DNA from: Pelargonium nanum
Taxonomy: Eukaryota; Streptophyta; Magnoliopsida; Geraniales; Geraniaceae
Length of the DNA: 23,811 nt
Assembly: GCA_036897485.1 (NCBI GenBank)
Contig: JAYMTF010001372.1
Span: 1-23,811 of the forward strand
Direction of reading: 5' to 3'
This document shows positions 11,012 through 20,083 of this stretch, piece after piece. Both the position numbers and the translations under genes were made by a program. Below the pieces are notes generated by a model that saw nothing but the letters and a program-made list of their open reading frames with translations, did not search any database and had not been told where the DNA came from. Position 1 is the stretch's first letter; each line of letters starts with the position of its first letter.

Positions 11012-14000
11012 ATGGCGGTGGCATCGACAACAGCCCTTGCAGCCAACGACGCCTGGAAGGCTCATGCCGCCATGGCCATGGTTCAGCTCTTCAATGGTGG
11101 ATACCATGTTATTACCAAAGTTGCCCTCAACGTTGGCATCAACCAGCTCGTTTTTTGTGTCTATCGCGACCTCCTCGCGCTTCTGATTCTTGCTCCAATC
11201 GCTTATGTTCGTGAAAGGTTCGATTTTTATGCTCCATTTGTCTTTGATTTGATTGGATTGGATTTTTAGGGGTTTGATTTGCCTGGATGATTTAGGGTTT
11301 TTATTGTGATCTGCTTGATGGGAAAATACTCACATTCTCCTAAATGAAGTCTGTTTGGTTGCTTCTTTCAAATTCTGCATGTACTGCTTAATTTCATGAT
11401 TTTTTGTTTCAATCAAATTTGAATTTTTAGGGGTTTGATTTGCTTGAATGGTTTAGGGCTTTTACTGTGATCTGTTTGATGGGAAAATGCTCACATTCTC
11501 CTAAATTAGTAGGTGTATAGTTGTAGTGTATAACTCTTCTATTCACTTCTGTTTGGTTGCTTCTTTCAAATTCTGCATGTGCTGCTTAATTTCATGATTT
11601 TTCCATTTGTTTGTTTCAATCATATTTGAATTTGTAGGGGTTTGGTTTGCTTGAATGGTTTAGGGTTTTTATTGTGATCTGCTTGATGGGAAAAATACTC
11701 ACATTCTCCTAAATTAGTAGGTGTGTAGTTGTAGTGTATAAGTAGTTTTGTTTGTTCACTTCATGTCTGTTTGGTTGCTTATTTCAAATTCTGCATGTGC
11801 TGCTTAATTTCATGATTTTTCCCTTTGTTTGTTTGTTCAATCAAAATTGAGTTTTTACCTTTTTAGGGGTTTGATTTGGCTGAATGGTTTAGGTTTTTTT
11901 TTATGATCCGCTTGATGGCCAAATACTCACATTCTCCTAAGTTAGTGTATGTATAGTTGTAGTGTATCATTGGTTAGTTGGTTCATACAAATTCTGCAAT
12001 GCTCACATTCTCCTAAATGAGTGTGTGTATAGTTGTAGTGTATATAGGTAGTTTTGTTTTGTTTTGTTTTCTGTTCACTTCATGCCTGTTTGGTTGTTTC
12101 TTTCAAATTCTGCATGTACTGCTTATTTTCATGATTTTTCCCTTTGTTTGTTTCAGTCAAATTTGAATTTTTAGGGGTTTGATTTGGTTGAATGGTTTAG
12201 GGTTTTTATTATGATCTGCTTGATGTGATGGCAAATACTCACATTGTAGTGTATCATTGGTTGGTTGGTTGGTTCATACAAATTCTGCAATGCTTGATTA
12301 CATGATTTGCCTAACTAAATCACTGGTTCATTGGGTATGAATGAGTTATTAAAATTTAAAAGGGCAAATTGTAGATAAATGCCCTATATTAACTCCATTT
12401 GCTTATTGCTCCCTGTATATTTTTTTTCCAAAACTATAAACTCAGTGTACTTTTTCAAAATTTTCATTTTGGTGATGTGAAAGCGATAGTTATAGCAAGT
12501 GTAAGATTAGTATTTTGAAAAAAAAATGATAGGATTATGTGCCATACATGTAACGAGAGAGAAAAAAAAAGCAGTTAAATCTAAGTGACGAAATGAAAAA
12601 TTGGAAGTACATGTAGTTGTCGTGACAAAAATATATATAGGGAGCTATATGCAAATGGGGCTAAGTGCAAGGTACTTATCTGTAATTTTCTCTAATACAC
12701 TGAACAACATATTGAAACATCTCTCATTTGCTGCTCGTAGGAGGGTCCGATTACCTATCACAAGACGCCTTCTCTTGTCATTCTTCTTTCTTGGATTAAC
12801 TGGGTAAGTTTCAAATCATGACAACCGTATCGAAGTGGTGGATTATATTTAATTTGCTTATCTGCATATCTGATGCAATCTTCCTCTAATCGATTTACTT
12901 GGTTTTGTTGCACCATTCTTCAAATTGTAATAGGATATTTGGCAACCAGCTTTTGTTTCTTATTGGTCTGGGCTATACAAATCCTACATATGCTGCAGCC
13001 ATCCAGCCTTCGATTCCAGTCTTTACGTTTCTCTTGGCTGTAATTATGGGGTCAGTTTTGACATAATTGTCTTTACATAGTTTGTTGGCCTTTTGTAATT
13101 CTACAAATTTGTGCATCTCTGTGTTTTTGGTTTCACGGCTACCGGTTAATATCGTTTACAAAACTGTTCTTGCAGTACAGAGAGAGTGAATATACTTAGG
13201 GTTGAAGGTCAGGCAAAGGTTGGAGGTACACTTGTATGTGTTTTCGGTGCCATATTTATGGTTCTGTTTCGGGGACCAGTTCTGATCGGGGATAAAGAAG
13301 CAGATTTTGCATCACAAAATGAAATAAGTGCAAGGGGACAACCAGAGCCTGCTGGATGGTTAGTGTCGACTTTTCTGGAGTTTGGGCTTGATCATTGGCA
13401 CCTTGGTGTTTTATGCTTGTTGGGCAATTGTATGTGTATGGCTGCCTTTCTAGCCATTCAGGTAAGGGTTATTTCTCTTCATTTTTCGGGAGTGCTTGAC
13501 TTTAAGTAGGCTATAGGAAAAGTAGATCAGAACATGCAGTATGTTCATTTAATGCTCTTTTTTTGTTCAATATGGTGTTAGTTCATTTAGTATATAAAAT
13601 GTGAGGCATTACTACTATTATAGTAATATTCTTGTAATTAGACACTAATGTTGAGCCACAACCACAAGCAAATCTAAAATTGAATGATTACCTTTAGCAT
13701 TTGACTGGGGGAGGCTGTGGTGGGTGCCGAGGTTGGAACAGCTGATCAGATTGGTGCCGCTTGATTTTCCTTGTGTTATGTATGTCGTCGGTATGAGGTT
13801 TGGATAAACTTGTGGTCAGAATGTCACATGTGGAAGCTTATAGAATGGTGAAAACTGTGAAGCTCCGGACGTCTTCCAGAAAGTAGAAAAATACCATGAT
13901 GATGCTCTTTTGCTAAAAAGTGAAAAATAAACTAGAAACCAGCGGTGGGCAGTTGTACGTGTTAGATTGATGGTGCAAGTACCCTAGTAGAATTGATCCC

Positions 14001-17000
14001 AAGCCAAAACTGTGAACCATGTTCGAATAATGTTCAGCCCACCAAATTTAACCTCACTGTATTCAAAGCCAAATGAAACTACAATCCATCAACTCTTTCT
14101 AAATCTTTCCCATGTCAGAATTTGTAACAAACCGGCATAGTTATGTTAGCATCAATTCCCGTATTTTTAATTTGGATTGTGTTTCACATCTGCCAGGTGA
14201 AATTTCTAAGAGAACTGAAATAATCAGACGATATAATGAATGTTGGGATGAATGAAAATAGATAACGTTCGTTAAGCTTGGGATGAAGAAATAGAGTGGT
14301 GAAGTTAAAAGCTGTTCTGGTACAACTTAAGTAATATGGAATCGGGTGGTATATCAAGACTGGAAGTATTTGGTTGGAAAATAGTTAGAACTGAAGGGTA
14401 AGTACTAAAGAGGGTTTTAGTACGATAAAAAGTGCATTTTTAGAAACTACTGTTAAGAACCATATCATCTAAAAGCTTAAGCTCATAGTTGAAAGTTCAA
14501 TTTAATATTTATACTCTAACACGCCCCTTCACGTTCAAGCCCATTATCGTTTTGCACGTGGCCCATGCACATGTACACTTCTTGCCTTGTGCTGGAATTT
14601 AGTATCGGTGGTTGCAGGACTCGAACTCGGGACCTTTAGTTACCAATGCTCTGATACCATGTTAAGAACCATCTCAACTAAAAGGTTAAGTTCATAGTTG
14701 AAAGTTCAATTCAATATTTATACTCTAACATCTACCTCAAAATCGGAAAAAAGTCTCCGATGACAGTGTGGTTAACCCTATTTTTCTAGTAGTTTTTGTT
14801 GAGAATGATATGAAAAAATTATATACAAGTGTGGATTTGTTTTTTGTTTAGCTTCATCTGTTATGTGTCGATGTTCAGTCTATGTATGATGAATTTTCAG
14901 GCACCGCTTCTAAGGAAGTATCCTGCCAGCCTATCGGTTACAGCATATTCATACTTTTTTGGTGCTTTATTAATGGTGACGACTGCATTCTTTTTGACAA
15001 ATGAGTCGACAGATTGGAGTTTGACGCAGTCCGAGGTTTTTGCTGTTGCTTACGCTGTAAGTTTCTAATTTTGAAACCCAATTATTTGAAACCAAATCAT
15101 TTTCAGTTTTCTTCATCACCAATCTGACTTGGAAACGAGAGTTATTACTGTTCAAAGATTTTTGGTTGATGCTTCATTTGCTTGTTTTATATGGATCTGC
15201 GGGAAGTCTTAGTTTGGCATTTGGAAATACTATTGTTAGCGTTCACTATTCTTCTACTTAAGTAACATTATCATATAGAGATATTTGATTTTTTTTATCG
15301 TCACTCGTATGCCCATTCAGCTGAATGTCGTCTTCATAGCATTGTAGGATTCTTGCATGAAATAGTTCTTCCTTAGATTTCAGCAAACACAACCCCCTTG
15401 CAGGGAGTTGTTTCGGCTTAACCTGAGGTCTCGAGTTCGAAACCCAGGGAATGCTGTTGCGTTAAAACTTGGTAGGGGAGAGCTTTTATGCCCATTGTGG
15501 TCCTTCCTGGCTCGATCTGGACTAAACTGGATGGTTCACACCTAAAAAAACTCATCCCCTTGCAGTTATAGAATATTATTATTAGTCAAACTTGTAGTGG
15601 ACCTTGGTTTCCAAATTTTTATGGGAGCAAGCCACTTAACTACTAAATATTCCTACTCACCAGAATTTGTTCTTTCCAAAGGTTAGAAAAACATGGGGAA
15701 TAAATATAATTTTTCATTAACAATAAATTCTATTATATATGTTTTCATGCATTACATTTCAAGAAGATTTGGCTTCTAAATTCTTACATATTTGGTGAAA
15801 TTTTGAAGAACTTGTCTTCATAATTTAGCTGGAAAAAGGAATATCCTTTATAAATTCTGCTTTTAAGTAGCTGAACATAGGGTCACTTCACTGATGTGGC
15901 AGCTTGGGTCAAACAATAATATTTTGCTGATCTTATTAGGGAAGCTATAGAACTTGAAAGACATTGTCAAGTTGTGCATCACTTCTCATATAAAAATTTG
16001 TCCTCACGATGATTGACAAAATTTAGGGTTCATTAATGAGCCTCTTTTGCATAACATATAAGAATGAAAACATTCCAAGGGTGTGTTGAAGCTCCAAATA
16101 GAAAGGTTTGGCAATTTTTGAAATTCATTTGAAGAAGGTGAATCCAAAATAAAATCTGTGTTAACATCTCGCTACTTACAACAATTCTTGTATGATCTTC
16201 TCCTCTTTCATGCTTATAATATAAAGTGAAACGTTTTGAGCATCTCCGCATTTTCTTTTTCAGGGTGTTGTTGCATCTGCTCTTAATTATGGACTCTTGA
16301 CATGGTCTAATAAGATCTTGGGTCCTTCTTTAGTCGCTCTCTACAATCCTCTTCAACCCGCAACGTCAGCTTTTCTCTCGAGAATTTTCCTTGGAAGTCC
16401 GATTTTCTTGGGAAGGTTTTGCTCCTATCATTTCTATTTCAATTACGTCAACTGCATTAACTTGTTGATTTCGTCTTGACTTTGGGTAAAAACATGGAAG
16501 TCAATCAAATTTGGAAAAACTACCGTAATGGTCTATCAACTATCAGAACTCGACAAATATGGTCATTGAACTAATTTTATGCCATAACGGTCCCCTAACT
16601 ACTGACAGCTAATCAAAATAATCCCCGCTGTTAACACCTGTTGCATATTAGTTTCTTTTTTTTTTGTTTATTTCATGTCACATCAATAAAACTAACATAA
16701 GTTAATGTCGGGAACCATTTTGGTCTTATTTTGGCATAAAACTAGTTGAGGGACCAATAGTTTTTCTATGATCATGCAAGCATCTGCCCGTTTGTCGAAG
16801 CTTACCCGTTGTTTTGTTCTTTATGAAACCAGTGTAGCGGGTGGATTTTTAATCATCGCCGGCCTTTATTTGGTGACTTGGGCATCGTACCGGGATAAAC
16901 AAGCAACGAACGGGATCCTTCCTCACATAACTCGAAGTGTAGAGCCTCTCATCCACAAAGATGCGTCGCTGAACAAGATTTCGTACCAGAGGGGACACAA

Positions 17001-17046
17001 TATCTTTTCAGGGCCGTCCTCTACGCAGCCAAAATTGTTAGATTAG
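11012..17046 (+). CDS. WAT1-related protein, EamA-type drug/metabolite transporter (7 exons)
   Basis: This is a multi-pass carrier of the plant DMT superfamily (UMAMIT/WAT1-related), whose members export amino acids or auxin-like solutes across plasma or vacuolar membranes. The substrate of this member is unknown. Exons: 11012-11217, 12741-12803, 12934-13050, 13176-13461, 14901-15056, 16264-16415, 16833-17046. All are GT-AG and in frame, giving 397 residues plus TAG. The closest relatives I recall are Arabidopsis At4g19185 and At5g45370, about 400 residues long. Two EamA repeats of five helices each are expected: helix 1 near residues 18-38 ([18 protein letters not shown]), helix 2 near 44-65, then the conserved [20 protein letters not shown] and [21 protein letters not shown] hydrophilic loop at about 153-190 separates the halves. 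The second half has [35 protein letters not shown], then [19 protein letters not shown] and [20 protein letters not shown]. About 50 polar residues form a probably cytosolic C-tail. I chose ATG 11012 because the family begins shortly before the WKAHAAM stretch. Introns 1, 4 and 5 (1.5, 1.4 and 1.2 kb) are swollen by repeats; 13462-14450 and 15057-15390 hold nothing I recognise. Confidence 0.95.
11263..12310 (+). repeat. Degenerate tandem array of about five units in intron 1, carrying telo-box motifs
   Basis: Units start near 11263, 11423, 11631, 11861 and 12168, so the spacing grows from about 160 to 310 bp. Each begins with a TTTTTAGGGGTTTGATTTG-like segment (the third unit varies), followed by TTTAGGGTTTTTA-like sequence, then (in units 1-4) CTCACATTCTCCTAA, and in most TTTCAAATTCTGCATG and TTTCATGATTTTT. 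A partial extra copy lies at about 11998-12060. TTAGGGTTT, the complement of the plant telo-box AAACCCTAA, is exact at 11292-11300, 11660-11668 and 12197-12205, and has decayed in units 2 and 4. The array fills most of the first intron and is noncoding. Confidence 0.88.
12361..12692. mobile_element. MITE with inverted arms of about 115 bp in intron 1
   Basis: The left arm (12361 to about 12480) and right arm (about 12580 to 12692) are imperfect inverted complements. Outer parts read GCAAATTGTAGATAAATG on the left and the complement of ATTACAGATAAGTACC on the right. Inner parts share CCATTTGC, GCTCCCT and TTTTCATTT. A spacer of about 100 bp separates the arms. No open frame is present. The right end is 48 bp upstream of the exon 2 acceptor. 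The family is not identified and no clear target-site duplication is visible. Confidence 0.68.
14451..14730 (-). mobile_element. TRIM (terminal-repeat retrotransposon in miniature), looks structurally whole
   Basis: Two 71-bp direct repeats (14451-14521 and 14660-14730) beginning TGTTA and ending AACA on the minus strand flank a 138-bp interior. On the minus strand the upstream repeat is followed at once by TGGTATCAGAGC (14659-14648), the standard plant primer binding site for initiator Met tRNA. A purine-rich tract GTGAAGGGG lies just before the other repeat (14522-14533). Flanking 5-mers ACTAC and TCTAC fit a nearly intact target duplication. The two repeats differ at about 7 per cent of positions, pointing to an insertion some millions of years old. 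The element never coded for protein, as is normal for TRIMs. It sits antisense in intron 4 of the transporter gene. Confidence 0.9.
15404..15555 (+). mobile_element. tRNA-derived SINE with 10-bp target-site duplication
   Basis: The 152-bp body is bracketed by perfect direct repeats CCCCTTGCAG at 15394-15403 and 15556-15565. Near the 5' end lies a Pol III B box, GAGTTCGAAACC (15433-15444). The expected A box region (about 15412-15425) is degenerate. The 3' part contains the GGGGAGAGCTTTTATG... and GGCTCGATCTGGA segments often seen in eudicot SINEs, and ends in an A-run (15545-15550) followed by CTCAT. It lies in sense direction in intron 5 of the transporter gene. The perfect duplication suggests a fairly recent insertion. 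Confidence 0.85.
16512..16769. mobile_element. MITE in intron 6, 64 bp before the last exon
   Basis: The left end reads GGAAAAACTACCGTAATGG and the right end, complemented, reads TAGAAAAACTATTGGTCCC. Both arms share TCAACTAnTTTTATGCCA-type modules, which also repeat inside the left arm (about 16560-16590). A central T-rich stretch (16650-16665) lies between the arms. No coding sequence is present. This is the same architectural class as the element at 304-642 (short GGTC-NN-CAACTA modules repeated within each arm), but of different sequence. Confidence 0.65.
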
Positions 17047-19134
17047 GTCAAATGTGAGGAGATGGAGATGGAGATGCAATGTAAAGTTTCTCATAGTCTT
17101 ATCTTTTACAACAAACTGTCCTTCATGGTTCTTCCAGGTTCATTGTGCTACTACTCACTTTATGGATATGGTTGTCTCACCAACTTTTGTTTGGATAGTT
17201 TAAGGTCAAAAACTACATCAAATGTTAACATCCCTTGCTTCAATACCCTATAATATTTTAGGGATTTTAATCTTTTCATTTGCTTTGGTGATATTGGGTG
17301 ATGTCCTTGGCCCATTCCAAATCTGAGGCCCGTATTTTCAAAGGAGTATAATCGAAGATTTTGGTCGTAAAGGCTGTAAAAACATGAACTTTGAAGAGCT
17401 AATAGGTGGTTCTACGCTATTCGGATGCTATATATTTTCATTTTTCGAGTTCCTCTATGTCTTATCTTTCCAACAGTGGGTATGTTTTATCTTTTCAACA
17501 GTGGGTCATTCGTAATTTTCTAGTGGGTGGGGAGCCTGTGACGGCCGTATTAGTAAAATAGCGTGTTTTACGATAGATGGGCTATACGCTATGGAGGATA
17601 CATGCTTAAGTCCCATTTTTAAGCTCTCAAGTTGCCTATAATATAAACATATCAAAATTGGGTGATGTCATCGGCTCATTCCTAAAAAAAATCCAGAGGC
17701 CCACATTGCAAAGGGTACCATCACATATAAATGATAGATTCATTAAAATGAGTGTTTTAAAATAGTCCCCTAAGTATATATTTTTTGAAAAATTGGCCTT
17801 TGATTAGATATTTTTGTTCAAATTTAGCTCACTTTAGAGTTTTTTTTTTATATATTGATCCTAAATTTGATTTTTGTTTTAGTTTAATCATCTTGGTATC
17901 TGTTTTATGTCAAATTGGTAGTGAATATGAATTTGACATAAACGGATACTAAGAAAATCATTCTTGAACTTATAATCCCTTAATAGTCTCGGAACACCGT
18001 ATTAGTGGTTTGAAAATCATATTCTTTCAACATATAATTGCCTCACACTTTCTCTCTATCTCTATTTGTCTTATTTGTTTCAGTCTAAATCAACAATGAG
18101 GATATTGCATCCGAATAAAAAATTAAATACACTGCATCGTTCTACTCCCACAAATTTATCGAGAAATGTGCAGTTAAAATTTGAACAAAACGTCTTCATT
18201 TTATTTATTTGATTTAGCCTAAGTATAAAAAATCACGACAAATCATACTTTCTTATATATATTCACTTTTTGTGGATAATGTGTCATGCATTCATAGTGT
18301 TTTGAATCTAAGACATCTTATGTAGACAATTTTATGTAAACAAAGGATGCGTGTAATACAAACCAACTATCTTAATAAGTGAATATAAGAAAGTCATTTG
18401 TCAAATACTTGGTGGCCATATATATCAAGACTTGAAGTTGAATTAGATAATATGGACAATTTTAAGCTAGTGTGCCCATATTGGTCACAGGGGTTGAGGT
18501 TGAAGTTGAAGTGATCCCATAATAAATCTAATCCTTTTTATTTGGGACCATTTCTATTTTCATGAGTCATGACATGAGACCTATCTACACAAGTCAAATT
18601 ATAATTCTCTTATCAATTATTATTTTTATGGATTAGATTATATGTGTCAATCCATCTTTCTTTGATTTGGTAAAAAATTCAAGTTTTTGGTTTTTTTGGT
18701 TCTTTTGAATTTCTTGTTTGGTTTGTTATACCAAGTTGGGGAAACTTCATCTTTCTGCAAATTGCAAGCAATGTGGATAATGAAACAAAGGGATTGATTT
18801 GACATGCTGGAAGATAAGAAGATCCAAAAACTAATTTTCATTTCACAAGAAAAATAAAGATTTGAGACTTAAAAATTGGAATTACTGATCATACACTTGT
18901 TTTAGGTTATGATTTAGATGAAGAACTAGTATTTTAATCAAGTCATTGTGATGCAATTAGATTTGAATTGAGATAAGAATAGGAAGGAAATATGTGTTAG
19001 TCAGAATTGACCGAAATTCAACCGGTACATTTAAAACAGATTCGCAATCAAAGCATATCGCTATATTATAACGTACGTCAACCTCGTTCATTATAAACTC
19101 GCTTTACGAGTGTTTTGAACATTAATGCGTAATT
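17047..19134. other. Intergenic: transporter 3' UTR, direct repeats, AT-rich spacer
   Basis: The 3' UTR of the transporter gene probably runs through 17050-17300, but no strong poly(A) signal is visible. ATTGGGTGATGTC with following CATTCC and GAGGCCC occurs at 17293-17349 and again, diverged, at 17657-17712, so a roughly 60-bp unit is repeated directly 364 bp apart. Between them a 21-bp unit (TTATCTTTnCAACAGTGGGT) is duplicated at 17462-17507. The rest is AT-rich with no recognised gene; the minus-strand frame at 18647-18841 looks fortuitous. Confidence 0.55.
17887..17962. repeat. Short imperfect hairpin in intergenic DNA
   Basis: TTGGTATCTGTTTTATGTCAAA in the left arm (17887-17916) is mirrored by the complement of TTTGACATAAACGGATACTAA in the right arm (17929-17962), with a 12-bp loop. 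The wider region 17745-18000 may be one decayed MITE centred on this hairpin, since AATCAT also flanks both arms in inverted form. Confidence 0.6.
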
Positions 19135-19433
19135 CACTACAAAAATTCTTATTTTTGGTGAATAAGTTGTTACCAAGAGTTTGGCTTAGAAACAGTGACT
19201 ATTGAGTTGACATGGATAAAAACCCAATAATGGTGAAAACTTGGCTTTTATACTTTCGGCGACAGCTTTTCCGCCGCACAAAGTTGGGCTTCCATGACAA
19301 ACCATTTTCTGTCGTGCACTTCGAGACTTTCCGTGACAACACATTTAGAGACAACAATTACTAACTTTTGGTAACAAGATAGGGGTTTGAGTGACGGAAT
19401 ATGTTGTCGCGGAAAATGAAATTTATTGTAGTG
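19135..19433. mobile_element. Non-autonomous CACTA (En/Spm) element, 299 bp, with TSD ATT
   Basis: The left terminus is CACTACAAAAAT and the right terminus ATTTATTGTAGTG, whose complement is CACTACAATAAAT, so the ends form a classic CACTA inverted repeat. The 3-bp flanks are identical: ATT at 19132-19134 and ATT at 19434-19436, the size expected for this superfamily. Sub-terminal GACAAC/GTTGTC and CCGCCG/TCGCGG motifs occur in both halves, as expected for transposase binding sites. No transposase frame is present. The ends look intact, so it could in principle be recognised by a transposase supplied elsewhere. Confidence 0.88.
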
Positions 19434-19924
19434 ATTTGAGTTTTTGTAATAGAGAAATAAAATTTTCTTCTATTAGTTATGCATTATTGTTTAGCCATAC
19501 AGTTGTTATTCGTTGTATTAATTCAATGCAAAGTTTAAAATATTTTTCAAATTATTTTGATTTGGATATAATGAATGTCTTAATCAAATTATGCAGAGAA
19601 ATGTGTATGACATTATGAGAAACATAGAGGAGTACCTAGCTTTCCTTCCCATGTGTATTGTGTTAAGCCTCTTTCAAAAATGGTAGATTGCCAATTAGCA
19701 TCACTACTCAACCACTCAATTATAGGCTCATAGTTAGGTCATATATTACTCTCACATGTCTATGTCAACTATCTTATCAATTTGTTATATTTGTTTGGTG
19801 GATGAATCTTGAAATTGTTTTAGTTTCAATTGTGTCATGCACCAACCATAGCTAAACTAATTAACCATACTCATTCTTCTACATTGATGTATCATGCATG
19901 GAGATCATATTTACTTAAAAACTG

Positions 19925-20083
19925 TTAGAGTTAAATTGTTCTAGACTTCTTGCATTTTTTTAGAATTTGAAGTTAGACTCTTGTTTAAGGTTTTCACTTA
20001 TTACTATTAGAGTTAAATTGTTCCAGACTTCTTGCACTTTTTTAGATTTTGAAGTTGACTCTTGTTTAAGGTTTTCACTTATT
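19925..20083 (+). repeat. 82-bp tandem duplication
   Basis: A unit beginning TTAGAGTTAAATTGTTC, continuing AGACTTCTTGCA and ending CTTGTTTAAGGTTTTCACTTATT appears at 19925-20006 and again from 20007, with only a few differences. This is a single head-to-tail duplication in noncoding DNA. Confidence 0.92.

Noticed and set aside
11263-12310. Repeat array as a CRISPR-like array or an interstitial telomere
   Set aside because: Units are long, variable and AT-rich, without short identical repeats and unique spacers, and telomere-like heptamers occur singly rather than in tandem.
14451-14730. Cassandra-type TRIM with 5S RNA in its terminal repeats
   Set aside because: The 71-bp repeats are too short and carry no 5S rRNA promoter sequence.
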